The notes beneath the pieces were generated by a model that did no database searches, was not told where the DNA came from, and was given only the letters and a program-made list of their open reading frames with translations. 64,000 nt of DNA, taken from the NCBI GenBank assembly GCA_014730275.1, contig WJIL01000009.1:1-64000 (forward strand), given 5' to 3'. How positions within the stretch are numbered: the stretch's first letter is position 1; each line of letters begins with the position of its first letter. Origin of the DNA: Candidatus Lokiarchaeota archaeon (GTDB lineage: Archaea; Asgardarchaeota; Thorarchaeia; Thorarchaeales; Thorarchaeaceae). Below, one piece after another: positions 54,142 to 63,675 of this stretch. Both the position numbers and the translations under genes were made by a program.

Positions 54142-55137
54142 CTATCGCTTGATTCGAAGTCCTCTCTCGTATCCTTCTACCAGGTCTTCGACTTCAGATT
54201 TATCAACGAAGGCTAGGTCGCCGGGTAGTGTTTGTTTGATTGCCGAGAATGCGGATCCGAAATTAACTGCTTCCTGCAAATCTTCCAATTCTAGGTATCC
54301 GTAGATGAATCCCGCACTGCAAGAGTCTCCTCCACCAAGTCGATCAACCACTTCGATTTCATACTTGGGACTCCTAAAGACCTCTCCATCGCTGTATGCA
54401 AAGACAGACCAGTTGTTTTTCAGGACTGAGGGTGTCTCTCTTAGGGTTATCACTACTACCTCGAAGCCAAACTTGTCAGACAGTTTCTCTGCAACTTCTT
54501 CGTAGTTGTCGCCTGTGATACCATACACCACTTCTGTATCTTCTTCGGTGGTGATCAGAACATCAATGTATTCCGAAGCTGGGTCCGTAAACTCATTTGC
54601 TTCTTTAGGTGTCCATAGTTTTCCCCTATAGTTTACGTCATATGAAACCTTGACATCATGCTCTCGAGCAGCCTTGAATGCTTCCATGGTTACTTCAGCA
54701 CAACTATCACTCAGAGCCGGAGTGATACCGCTTGTGTGGAAGAGCTTGGTACCATCAAACACATCATCCCAGTTGACCTCTCCTTTCTGAATCTTGCTAA
54801 TCGCAGAATGCTTTCGGTCGTAAATGACTCGATTTGTTCGTGGTGCTGCACCGAATTCAACAAAATAGACGCCACAGCGGTTCTCAGAATCCCAAAGAAT
54901 GTGCGATGTGTCTACACCATGTTCACGCGCTTTATTCCGAATAAAATGTCCAACCGAGTTATCTCCCAGCTTGGTAACATAGGCCGAATCCAATCCAAGC
55001 CGTGAGCACGCAACTGAGACATTCATTTCTGCACCTCCCGCATTAGCATCGTAGCTGTTGGTTTGCTCGAACCGCTGAAAATCGGGTGGTGATAGTCGCA
55101 GCATTACCTCTCCAAAAGTTACAACATCATACGCCAT
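54142..55137 (-). CDS. kdgK: 2-keto-3-deoxygluconate kinase (PfkB family)
   Basis: ATP-dependent kinase making KDPG from 2-keto-3-deoxygluconate. 331 residues with ribokinase fold: N-terminal G-G-A-E-x-N-V and C-terminal signature D-R-L-G-G-G-D-S-C-S-A-G, in which the aspartate after G-G-G is the catalytic base. A D-x-N-x-R segment near 175 binds the substrate. Fructokinase-type specificity is possible, but the directly adjacent KDPG aldolase makes KDG the likely substrate. First gene of a two-gene operon starting at ATG 55137. Confidence 0.9.
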   Translation of the reverse strand: MAYDVVTFGEVMLRLSPPDFQRFEQTNSYDANAGGAEMNVSVACSRLGLDSAYVTKLGDNSVGHFIRNKAREHGVDTSHILWDSENRCGVYFVEFGAAPRTNRVIYDRKHSAISKIQKGEVNWDDVFDGTKLFHTSGITPALSDSCAEVTMEAFKAAREHDVKVSYDVNYRGKLWTPKEANEFTDPASEYIDVLITTEEDTEVVYGITGDNYEEVAEKLSDKFGFEVVVITLRETPSVLKNNWSVFAYSDGEVFRSPKYEIEVVDRLGGGDSCSAGFIYGYLELEDLQEAVNFGSAFSAIKQTLPGDLAFVDKSEVEDLVEGYERGLRIKR

Positions 55138-55217
55138 ATTGCATCATCTCGCATTAAACTCATGTTAAATGAACTGTGTTAAAGCTGTCGTTAAGAATTT
55201 TAGAATGTTTTAGGATG

Positions 55218-58200
55218 CTAATCCCCATCTGATACCTTTGGCAACCAAATACGAAACTCGGTACCCTGTTTTGGTTGGTTTCTTATTCGGTCGTGAATAG
55301 ATATTTCAGCTCCGTATTTGTCCGCAATTCGCAGGGCCTGAGGTATTCCAACCCCTCCATATCGTCGATTCGAATCGAAGATGGCCTCTTTCTTGGACTC
55401 GGGAATACCAGACCCGTTATCAATGATTGATATTTCGTATCCCTTTCCCAGTTTTTCTATTTGGATTCTCACATATGGGTTGCTTTTATTGTTGTGAATA
55501 GCAGAATTCTCAAGCAGGTTCATAAGCAGGTTATAGAGATAATCGTCTGCCTCCACTATTGGTGAATCAACCTTTTTAATTAGTTCTACATCCATATAAG
55601 GGTAGGATGCCTTAAAGTCAGAAAGCACAACTCCCATTATATCCGAAAGTGATATTTCTCTCAATGGGGCAAACAGGAAACCTCTCATACTATTTACTTT
55701 CTGAATCAGATGAGTTGCATCGTTTGAGGCTTCTATGATAGTATCGAAGAAATGATCATCTTTCGATTTTGCAGGCTGGTCTCTTAGAATATCAACGGCC
55801 ATGATTATTGCCTGAAGATCATTTCTTATGTCATGACCCATCACATCGAGATACAGATTCGCTGTCTCAGCTGCGGTTCTAAGATTCTCCTCCATTTTCT
55901 TGCGTTCAGTTATATCAATTCCAGATGAGATGACTCCTGTGATATTGCCTTCTCCATCATACAATGGTGAATTTCGCCATTCTACTATTCGTTCGTTCCC
56001 TTCTTTTGTGAGAATGGGATTTTCCATTCTCTCAACATCTTCCCCATTGCCATTTCCCAAGGACTGCAGAACTTCTCTAATGCTCTGACGCAGTTTTCGC
56101 GGAATGAAAGAATCAATCCAGTTCTTTCCGATGAGTTCCTTTTCTTCATAACCCAGAATTGAGCAGCCCTTGTCATTTATCGTTTCAATGTGGCCATCCG
56201 GATCCAAGATGACCATTATTGAACCCGCAATGTCGAGGTACTTCTGAGCTAGGTCGCGTTCTTCTCGCAATGCTCGTTCTGCTCTGTAACGGTCCGTAAT
56301 ATCACGGATTGTGGTATAGAATTCGGAAGGCTCTTCATGTTCCAAATAGGTCAGAGGAACTGCCCTCATAATAACCCATCTCCGTTCATTCTTTTGTTTA
56401 TTCTGTATTTGATATACTAAGTCCTTCGATGGTTTTCCGGTTCTCAAGCAGATATTGAGAGGTATTTTACTTGGGGGCAATCTATTACCTTCTTCTGTTC
56501 TGAGCGGGATGCCTAGTTCCTGTATCTTAGAATTCAACCCCTCTTTCTCGGTAATTCCCAGAATTTCGCTAGCTGATGGATTCATTGATTTGATTTTTCC
56601 GTCAGAACCATGGAAAAGAAAACCCAAATCCATCGATTTAATGAGTGTCCGATATCTCTTTTCACTCCGTAGAAGCTTGCGTTGATCCCTTTGCTGTTTC
56701 GTAATATCACGGATTTTTGTTAAAATGTGAACTATTTGTCCCCCTTTCTTCACAGGCACTTTCGTAGTTTCTGTGTAAATGGTCCTTTGCCCCACCTGAT
56801 TTCGCTCACGGGTTTTGTGGACTATTCCAGCTTGAAACACTTGCCGATACTCTTCAATCGCTGTTTCATCGAGAAATGGAAATGCGTTCGTGACCCTCAC
56901 TCCCACTATGTCACTGCGAAGTCCGAGCTCTTCCAGCCATTTCCTGAGAGCAGGATTTGTCAATGTGATTCTAAGATTATCATCTATCACGTGCATTGGG
57001 TCGTCCATTGCTTCAAGTGTTGTTCGATACTTCTCTTCGCTCTCTTCCAGTGCCTTGAGCGCCATTATCTGTTCTGTTACATCTTGGAGCTGAATCATAA
57101 TGCCTTTGGGCTCAGAATTGCCAGTTCCTCCGAGCGGTGTGATTAGTGTTTCTAGATACACTATCCCTTCTCTGGATGTTTCATAGAGATTATGCTTCTG
57201 AACGAGAGAGAAATCAAACTTGGAATCAAATCTGTATGGTTCCCTGTTACGGATTTTCTCCTTGATATGTTCGGGTGTATTAGGGTCTTTCAGCAGATTG
57301 AATCCGATGATGTCCTCTTCGTCTGATACGCCAAATATTTCTTGAGCGGCGGAATTGGCTCGAATGATGCAACCTTCGTCATCCAGAATTTCAATTCCAA
57401 TTGGTGACTGTTGGAAAAGAGCAAAGAACCGTTCTTGGCTTTTCTCCAGGGCCTTCAATGCTTGCTTCCGTTCGGTTATATTCTCAATTTGAACCATGAA
57501 CCTCTCAATATCTGATTCATTATCCATTCTTAGAGGGGTAATATGCGTTTCAAGGTTCACTACTCCTGATTTGCTTGTTTCATACATTTTACGCTCCCTA
57601 ACCAGAGAATAATCGAATTCAGATTCGTATGAAACCGGCTCACGATTCCTTATCTTCTCTTTCACATAATCTGGAGTGTTTGGGTCCTCGAGCAAACTAA
57701 ATCCTAACACCTTTTCTTCGCTATCAACACCGAATATTTCCAATGCGGCTTCATTAGCTCTTACGATTTTGCCCTCAACATCCAGTATTTCCATACCGAT
57801 TGGAGATTCATTAAAAAGCGAGCGGAACCTCTCTTCGCTCTCTTCAATTGATTTTAATCTTTCCTTTTCTCTAGTTATATCGTAAATCACTGCAGCTATA
57901 CACCAAGGAGAGCCATCACTCCTATATAGGAGCCATGTGCGAATTCGTGCTGGGAATCGGGAGCCATCTTTCCTGATGTATTCCTTTTCGTAAAGGCCTG
58001 AATAGCCTCTATCAATCACCTGAGAGTTGTAGATTATTTGCTCTTTTTCATGGTATTCTTCTGGCGTAACATCATGGTATGTAAGCTGTGAGAGCTCATC
58101 ATTTGTATATCCGATCATTTCTTGAAATGCACGATTTGTCTCTATGAAATGACCATTCATATCTGTGAAGGCTATCCCATTCAAACTTGTCTCAAAAAGT

Positions 58201-58649
58201 ACTCTGTACTTGTGCTCAGTTCTTTTCACCCTTTTCTGTGCTTGTACACGGTCCGTTACATCAAGGATTATCCCGCTCAAATACTGTAATACACCCCTCT
58301 CATTCCGGACTCCTTTTCCTCTTTCTTCTACCCACCTGATTTCCCCTTCAGAATCTATAATCCGGTAGTCAATTGCAAAATGGCAGTTATGTTCAACTCC
58401 ATGCTCAACCTCTTGTCTTACATATGAACGATCATCAGGATGAATGATGCTGTTGTAAGAACGAACTTTGTTGTCTATGAAATCTGATGCAGGGTATCCA
58501 GAGATGTCTTCGATCCCGTCACTCAGCCAGTGCATGGTCCAATGCTTATCCATGGCGCACTCATAGACTGCCCCATGAATATTGTCAACTAGGGTCCGGT
58601 ACTTCTTGTCAATTTCTTCGTGGCCCCTTTCACATTTTTTCGAGTCCAT
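55218..58649 (-). CDS. Soluble histidine kinase with seven PAS domains
   Basis: 1,143-residue sensor kinase without membrane helices. PAS/PAC units at about 15-140, 145-265, 275-405, 408-535, 540-660, 665-790 and 800-925. Units 3 and 4 are close duplicates of each other. The dimerisation helix has G-H-D-I-R-N-D with H939, the N-box is L-L-x-N-L-L-E-N-S, the G1 box is D-N-G-S-G-I-P and the G2 box is R-R-Y-G-G-V-G-I. It shares the H- and G2-box style with the membrane kinase at 10542. ATG 58649. No receiver domain attached or adjacent. The number of PAS units suggests integration of several redox or small-molecule signals. Confidence 0.92.
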   Translation of the reverse strand: MDSKKCERGHEEIDKKYRTLVDNIHGAVYECAMDKHWTMHWLSDGIEDISGYPASDFIDNKVRSYNSIIHPDDRSYVRQEVEHGVEHNCHFAIDYRIIDSEGEIRWVEERGKGVRNERGVLQYLSGIILDVTDRVQAQKRVKRTEHKYRVLFETSLNGIAFTDMNGHFIETNRAFQEMIGYTNDELSQLTYHDVTPEEYHEKEQIIYNSQVIDRGYSGLYEKEYIRKDGSRFPARIRTWLLYRSDGSPWCIAAVIYDITREKERLKSIEESEERFRSLFNESPIGMEILDVEGKIVRANEAALEIFGVDSEEKVLGFSLLEDPNTPDYVKEKIRNREPVSYESEFDYSLVRERKMYETSKSGVVNLETHITPLRMDNESDIERFMVQIENITERKQALKALEKSQERFFALFQQSPIGIEILDDEGCIIRANSAAQEIFGVSDEEDIIGFNLLKDPNTPEHIKEKIRNREPYRFDSKFDFSLVQKHNLYETSREGIVYLETLITPLGGTGNSEPKGIMIQLQDVTEQIMALKALEESEEKYRTTLEAMDDPMHVIDDNLRITLTNPALRKWLEELGLRSDIVGVRVTNAFPFLDETAIEEYRQVFQAGIVHKTRERNQVGQRTIYTETTKVPVKKGGQIVHILTKIRDITKQQRDQRKLLRSEKRYRTLIKSMDLGFLFHGSDGKIKSMNPSASEILGITEKEGLNSKIQELGIPLRTEEGNRLPPSKIPLNICLRTGKPSKDLVYQIQNKQKNERRWVIMRAVPLTYLEHEEPSEFYTTIRDITDRYRAERALREERDLAQKYLDIAGSIMVILDPDGHIETINDKGCSILGYEEKELIGKNWIDSFIPRKLRQSIREVLQSLGNGNGEDVERMENPILTKEGNERIVEWRNSPLYDGEGNITGVISSGIDITERKKMEENLRTAAETANLYLDVMGHDIRNDLQAIIMAVDILRDQPAKSKDDHFFDTIIEASNDATHLIQKVNSMRGFLFAPLREISLSDIMGVVLSDFKASYPYMDVELIKKVDSPIVEADDYLYNLLMNLLENSAIHNNKSNPYVRIQIEKLGKGYEISIIDNGSGIPESKKEAIFDSNRRYGGVGIPQALRIADKYGAEISIHDRIRNQPKQGTEFRIWLPKVSDGD

Positions 58650-58876
58650 TTCGGAATTAGTCCCCTAATATTTCCGACCAAATCGCATTGCCAATTGGCA
58701 CTGATTGAGTATTTTGCAGCATTTCAGATTGCGGATATATCCCTCTGAGCCATCGGATAGCGGAATATAGCTCTTTAGTTGTAATTTTAGTCTTTTCCCG
58801 ATAGCATCCTTCAAAAGAAAAGTTGAAGAGCCTAATTTTTGTTGTTTTTAATACATAGACATTCATATGGGCAGCG

Positions 58877-61222
58877 CTAGTTTCCTGCAAATTCAGTTCT
58901 AGTTATTATTTCCTCTTGTACAAATGGATCTAATTCGATGAAATACGCGCTATACCCAGCTACTCGAACTATAAGGTTCCTATGCTGTTTTGGATGAATC
59001 TTTGCTTCTTCAAGGGTCTCCCTGTCAACTACATTGAACTGAACGTGCAAGCCACCTAGTTGGAAATAGGCATTCACCAGCGAGATGAATTTCTTTCTAT
59101 TCTCTCTATTCTTGAATATGCTTGGCGTGAATTTCATATTGTAAAGGGTTCCATTGTAACAGCAGCCATGATCCAGCTTGGCAACGGATTTCATTGCTGA
59201 AGTAGGGCCTTTTACATCCCTATTCTGTGTTGGAGATACCCCGTCAGAGAGCATGGTACCGGCTTTACGCCCATCCGGTGTTGCGCCAACACGCTCGCCC
59301 ATTGGAATATACATCGACACCGAAAAGAGCGCCCCATGATAGGGTGCATCTCTTGTAGTCATCTTGCTCTGAATAGTTGTACAGAACACTTTTCCAGTCC
59401 TTTTTGCCAATTCGTCTACTTCGTCAATGTCGTTTCCGTAATTGGCGACCTCGTTTTCAAATCTGACTCTGAGAGCTTCGTTCTCATGGTAGTTGTTGGC
59501 GAGTACATCCAGTAGAGTGCTCATATCGAGCTCTTCAGTTCTGAAGACGAATTCACGTATGACTTGGAGTGAGTCTGCCACATTGCCAATTCCGACGCCC
59601 ATTATGCCTCCACTATTGTATTTTGAGCCGCCCTCTTGCATTGTCACGCCCTCTCCAATGCAATCCTGCAGGAGAGCCGAAATGAAAGGTGTTGGTTTCT
59701 CATCTGCAAGTACTTGGGCTGCCATTCTGTCAGCTCTGGTAAGAAGACTAATGGCGTGTTTCAGCTGCGATTCATAAGCTTCCCAGAGTTCTTCAAGAGA
59801 TTCGAATTCACGAGGATTTCCTGTTTCTATGCCAACTTGCATACCCGTGATTGGGTCAGTACCATTATTGAGTGTCACCTCGAGAATCTTCAGGAGATTG
59901 ACATATCCGATATTTGGGCGCACATCTGATTTCCCTTCAACAATGGGCTCAACGCAACCGAGAATGGAATAATCGTAGGCTTCATTCTTTTCGACCCCCT
60001 TTTTCACCATCATGGGCATGATGATTTCATCATTGAATAGACCTGGCATGCCCAAGCCCTTTGAGATGAGGTCTGTGACTTTGAGTTTGTACTCCTCGGG
60101 AGTATCCGGGTGCCAACGGAAGGAAACGGTTGGTTGAGTCAGGTGGATGTTTCCAGTTGCCTCAATAATCAAATCGGTGAGTTCGTTACATGTATCCTCA
60201 CCTTCGGCGTTCTGACCCCCGATAGTCAGGTTCTGGAACATCGGATGCCCTGCAAAGGCTCTGCTATAATACTCATCTCTCAACTTGATCAAAGATGTGA
60301 ATTTAATCCAGAGCATTTCGATAAGTTCTGTTGCTTCTTCCTCAGTAAGCTTACCCGATTCGATATCTTGGTGGTAGAAAGGTAGCATATACTGGTCGAA
60401 TCGACCTGCGGATATTGAATGGCCATTGGATTCGGTCTGTACAAGAAGGTGAATGAACCAGAATGACTGCAGGGCCTCCCAGTACGTACGCGCCGGTTTT
60501 TCGGGTACTCTTCTACATATATTGGCTATCGATTTCAGTTCATCTTTTCGCTGAGAATCGGTCTCACGAGCCGCTAGGTCTTCAGCCCGTTCAGCGAATC
60601 TATGTGCGAATTTGATTACTGCCTTTAGTTCGATTTCTACGGAGCGGTAAAACTCCTGTTTATTTTTGTCTCTTGGATATTTCTGCTTCAATGATTCTAC
60701 CCGTTCGAGGATTGATTGTAAACCTTGGTTTAGTACTTCTCGATAATCAACAGTAACATGACCGATTCCTGTGCCTGGAGCCCCGATAGTGAACAAGCCT
60801 GCTTCTGCCGCTTTCTTTGCTTCTTCAGGCATCTTCTCATTGCAAATTTCTGCTGTACTCTTGCCTTCCCAATACTGGAACACTTCTCTAAGGGTATCCT
60901 TATCGGTTTCACTAATCTGGAAGGGTTCCGTTTCTCGTTCGCTAAGAGTATCCAGCTCGTCGTTTATCCATGTCCAGCTGTATTCCGGAAAAACCTGACA
61001 TGAACGTGGTGTCGGGCCCATATTGCCAACAATTCGCTCTTCCGGTTCTATTCGAATTGTCATGTTTTCAAGCACGTGCTCAAACGCCTTGGCAAGTCTG
61101 AGCATCTGGCTTTCATCTTCATGCTTCCTTAGATACTCTGTGAAGAGATTAGCACGTTCAGCAGAAAGAGTTGGTGACGCCTCAAGCATTCGTCGCTTCA
61201 TACGCTGGGTTCTCTGGGTCAT
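58877..61222 (-). CDS. Glycyl radical enzyme (PFL/dehydratase family)
   Basis: 781-residue anaerobic radical enzyme. The thiyl-radical site S-I-L-G-C-V-E-P has C423, and the glycyl radical loop R-V-A-G-Y-S-A-Y-F has G756 near the C-terminus, at the proper distance. The G-C-V-E-P form marks the dehydratase/lyase branch (glycerol or propanediol dehydratase, choline or hydroxyproline lyase and similar), not pyruvate formate-lyase, which has C-C. The substrate cannot be read from sequence. It needs a radical SAM activating enzyme, which is not in the window: neither radical SAM gene here has the activase arrangement. The aminotransferase lies 37 nt upstream in the same direction. Confidence 0.92.
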   Translation of the reverse strand: MTQRTQRMKRRMLEASPTLSAERANLFTEYLRKHEDESQMLRLAKAFEHVLENMTIRIEPEERIVGNMGPTPRSCQVFPEYSWTWINDELDTLSERETEPFQISETDKDTLREVFQYWEGKSTAEICNEKMPEEAKKAAEAGLFTIGAPGTGIGHVTVDYREVLNQGLQSILERVESLKQKYPRDKNKQEFYRSVEIELKAVIKFAHRFAERAEDLAARETDSQRKDELKSIANICRRVPEKPARTYWEALQSFWFIHLLVQTESNGHSISAGRFDQYMLPFYHQDIESGKLTEEEATELIEMLWIKFTSLIKLRDEYYSRAFAGHPMFQNLTIGGQNAEGEDTCNELTDLIIEATGNIHLTQPTVSFRWHPDTPEEYKLKVTDLISKGLGMPGLFNDEIIMPMMVKKGVEKNEAYDYSILGCVEPIVEGKSDVRPNIGYVNLLKILEVTLNNGTDPITGMQVGIETGNPREFESLEELWEAYESQLKHAISLLTRADRMAAQVLADEKPTPFISALLQDCIGEGVTMQEGGSKYNSGGIMGVGIGNVADSLQVIREFVFRTEELDMSTLLDVLANNYHENEALRVRFENEVANYGNDIDEVDELAKRTGKVFCTTIQSKMTTRDAPYHGALFSVSMYIPMGERVGATPDGRKAGTMLSDGVSPTQNRDVKGPTSAMKSVAKLDHGCCYNGTLYNMKFTPSIFKNRENRKKFISLVNAYFQLGGLHVQFNVVDRETLEEAKIHPKQHRNLIVRVAGYSAYFIELDPFVQEEIITRTEFAGN

Positions 61223-61259
61223 TTTCGGAAATCACCTTCTCTGAGATTTCTTCGTTCTG

Positions 61260-62447
61260 CTAATTCAATAGCGTTGGAAGATAATCGCCGAGTAGATCTA
61301 GTGCTTTGTTGATTCGTTCTGTAGATGTTGCATAGCAAAGCCTCAAGAAACCTTCACCGAAGCGTCCGAAAGCTGAACCATGAACGGTTACAACTTTCGT
61401 GTTTTCAAGAATGTCTATGGCAAGGTCCCATGATTTCTTTCCATATGCTTGCACATCTGGAAAGGCGTAGAATGCTCCTCCTGGAGCTGCAAGGTTTATT
61501 CCTTCGATTTCCTTCAGTCCTTCAACCATGATTCTTCGTCTTCTAGTGAATGTTTCTCGCATCTCTGTTATGCAGTCCTGTGGGCCTTCTACTGCTGCTT
61601 GGCCGGCTTTCTGAGATATTGAAGTGGGCATGGCAATCACATGCTCTTGAAGATGAACCATGGCGTCTATGATTTCCTCTGGCCCCGTTGCGAAGCCGAT
61701 TCGCCAGCCTGTCATTGCGTAGCTCTTTGATAATGAGAAGAGCGATATCGTACGCTCTTCCATACCGGGTAGAGAACCTATCGAAATCGGCGCTTCATCA
61801 GTGTAGTAGTACTTCTCGTAAGCTTCATCAGAAAGAACGTAAAAATCGTGCTTGATTGCTAAGTCTGCAATCTTCCGAAGTTCATCCTCTGTTGTAATCC
61901 CGCCTGTTGGATTGTTTGGGCTATTAACAACGAGAAGCTTGGTCTTGTCTGTAATCAATTCCTCGATATCTTCTGCCCACATACCAAAATCATGTTCCTG
62001 CTTCAATTGAATCGGTACTGGTTTTCCCTCAGCTAGCTTAACGTGTGCGTAATGGCTCACAAATCCAGGATCGGGATACATGACTTCGTCACCTGGTTCA
62101 ACCAGCACCATGTTCGCAAGCAAAAGGCCGCCCATTCCTCCAGCTGTACAAATGACTTGACTAGTGGGATCTATGTCAATGCCATTGTCTTTCTTGGCTT
62201 TCTTTGCAAATGCTTTTCTGACCTCCATAAGCCCCGCATTGTGTGTGTACTTTGTATAGCCTTGGTCTATCGCTTCTTTGGCAGCCTCTTTGATATACAG
62301 AGGTGTATCAAAATCGGGAACTCCTGCTGTTAAGTCAAGCACATCGCTTCTCTCTAGGGCCATGTTGTACATTTTGCGGATTTCGCTGTGCGGCACGGTT
62401 TGGTTTCTTTTGGCCAACATTGCTTGCACCGACGTGTTTAGTTCCAT
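61260..62447 (-). CDS. Class I/II aminotransferase
   Basis: PLP-dependent aminotransferase of fold type I, 395 residues. N-S-P-N-N-P-T-G-G near 177, the D-E-A-Y segment near 207 (PLP-nitrogen aspartate), Schiff-base lysine in S-L-S-K-S-Y-A-M-T-G-W-R near 239, and the substrate-carboxylate arginine in G-F-L-R-L-C-Y near 372. Aspartate-type or broad amino acid specificity is likely. First gene of a minus-strand pair with the glycyl radical enzyme. Its promoter lies in the 74-nt divergent region shared with the gene at 62522. Confidence 0.92.
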   Translation of the reverse strand: MELNTSVQAMLAKRNQTVPHSEIRKMYNMALERSDVLDLTAGVPDFDTPLYIKEAAKEAIDQGYTKYTHNAGLMEVRKAFAKKAKKDNGIDIDPTSQVICTAGGMGGLLLANMVLVEPGDEVMYPDPGFVSHYAHVKLAEGKPVPIQLKQEHDFGMWAEDIEELITDKTKLLVVNSPNNPTGGITTEDELRKIADLAIKHDFYVLSDEAYEKYYYTDEAPISIGSLPGMEERTISLFSLSKSYAMTGWRIGFATGPEEIIDAMVHLQEHVIAMPTSISQKAGQAAVEGPQDCITEMRETFTRRRRIMVEGLKEIEGINLAAPGGAFYAFPDVQAYGKKSWDLAIDILENTKVVTVHGSAFGRFGEGFLRLCYATSTERINKALDLLGDYLPTLLN

Positions 62448-62521
62448 GGTCGAGTCTTTTATATCATATTAAAGGGGCTTTATGTCTCGTTAGAGTTAGT
62501 TAAACAACTACGGTGAGGTCA
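62448..62521. promoter_or_regulatory. Short divergent promoter region
   Basis: Only 74 nt separate two diverging genes. TTTTATATCATATTAAA at about 62457-62473 is a TATA-rich core that could serve either direction. The plus-strand side ends in GGTGAGG at 62512-62518, the ribosome site for ATG 62522. Confidence 0.5.
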
Positions 62522-62995
62522 ATGACAAAACCCACAGCTGATGAAGTTCGAAAAGCCAATATGGAAACTCTTGCTGCCGCCCACGCTGTATACGTGGAAT
62601 CGATGCGAGAATTTGGTGGCAAAGAGGGGCTTGAGAAATTGGGAGAGGCGAACCGAATCCATGGAAAGGAACTGGGTGAAGGTGCCATAGAAGATGGAGC
62701 ACTTAGGAAAGGCGACCTTCGCTCTATATACGAATTCTTCGAAGCTGCTCATCCCTTCTTTGGTTTCGAAATTGAACTGCTTGATGTGGACGAGCATTCA
62801 TTGCGCCTGAAAGTACATTCCTGCCCATGGATTGAAACTTTCAAGTCCAAAGGCGCACAGGAAAACATCTGCCAATGGGTCTGTAAAATGGATGAGGGAA
62901 TTGGGCAGGCGGTCAATCCAGATTTAGAAATGACCATACCGAAGTGTATGATGCGCGGCGATGATTACTGCATCTATCATTGGGAGGAATCCTGA
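62522..62995 (+). CDS. L-2-amino-thiazoline-4-carboxylate hydrolase-like protein
   Basis: 157-residue soluble protein resembling the ATC-hydrolase/4-vinyl-reductase-like domain family. The C-terminal half carries C-P-W, C-Q-W-V-C, a G-I-G-Q-A-V-N-P segment and the closing I-P-K-C-M-M-x-G-D-x-Y-C pattern with conserved cysteines typical of that family. The N-terminal half is helical. Thiazoline hydrolysis is known for only a few members, so a ligand-binding or other hydrolytic role is possible. It is coupled to the RraA-like gene: its TGA is followed at once by that gene's TTG. Confidence 0.7.
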   Translation: MTKPTADEVRKANMETLAAAHAVYVESMREFGGKEGLEKLGEANRIHGKELGEGAIEDGALRKGDLRSIYEFFEAAHPFFGFEIELLDVDEHSLRLKVHSCPWIETFKSKGAQENICQWVCKMDEGIGQAVNPDLEMTIPKCMMRGDDYCIYHWEES

Positions 62996-63664
62996 TTGAC
63001 CAACAAGAAGACCGACCTCTTGAAACGCGTTCTGAAACTTTACGTAGCGGCTGTGTCAGACGCAGCTGATGAGCTTGAACTCTCTCCGGTTTGCATGGAT
63101 CGAGAAATCCGCCCGGTTACAAAAAATACACGAATGGCTGGATTTGCTCGCACAGGGAAACTCGTTCGTGCCCCGGTTCAGAGACCGTATGACGAAGAAC
63201 AATTACATGATTTCATGAGTTTGGCAACGCAAGCCAAGAAAGGCGATTTGGTAGTGATAACTAGCTCCGGTGCAAATGATTGTTCTGTTTGGGGGCAAGT
63301 GCTTACCCGAATAGGAAAGCCGAAGGGCTTGCAAGGCGCTGTTGTGGATGGCACTTCTCGGGATATTCATGATATTGATCGAATGAATTTCCCTGTGTTT
63401 GCTCGTGGAAGACACCCCGCAACAATGCGCGGACGCCTTGATATGGAATCAGTTGGTGAGCCAATAGTCTGCGGTGGTATTGTTGTCAAACCTGGAGATC
63501 TTATTTTTGCAGATGGAGATGGAGTTGTGGCAGTACCTCGGGACCACGCTGAAGACGTTATTTCAGCAGCAGAGGAGGTAGTTGGAACTGATACTTGGTG
63601 GGCCGGAAAACTCGAAGAAGGTGAAGACCCTCATGACCTTCATGAAGAAAAACCGATTCCGTAA
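62996..63664 (+). CDS. RraA-like / HMG-CHA aldolase family protein
   Basis: 222-residue member of the RraA superfamily, whose metal-dependent members split 4-hydroxy-4-methyl-2-oxoglutarate or decarboxylate oxaloacetate. Visible marks are S-D-A-A near 20, G-A-V-V-D-G-T-S-R-D near 120 (metal and carboxylate binding) and the F-A-R-G-R-H segment after it. The C-terminal P-G-D-L-I-F-A-D-G-D-G-V strand-turn is typical. True RNase E inhibition is not expected in an archaeon. TTG start directly after the upstream stop, with GGAGG at 62984-62988. Aldolase or decarboxylase are both open. Confidence 0.88.
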   Translation: MTNKKTDLLKRVLKLYVAAVSDAADELELSPVCMDREIRPVTKNTRMAGFARTGKLVRAPVQRPYDEEQLHDFMSLATQAKKGDLVVITSSGANDCSVWGQVLTRIGKPKGLQGAVVDGTSRDIHDIDRMNFPVFARGRHPATMRGRLDMESVGEPIVCGGIVVKPGDLIFADGDGVVAVPRDHAEDVISAAEEVVGTDTWWAGKLEEGEDPHDLHEEKPIP

Positions 63665-63675
63665 TAGCTAGAGAA

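Noticed and set aside
58657-58890. 77-codon minus-strand frame between the seven-PAS kinase and the glycyl radical enzyme
   Set aside because: It overlaps the end of the glycyl radical enzyme, has no ribosome site and no recognisable protein character; the 227-nt spacer is more likely promoter sequence.
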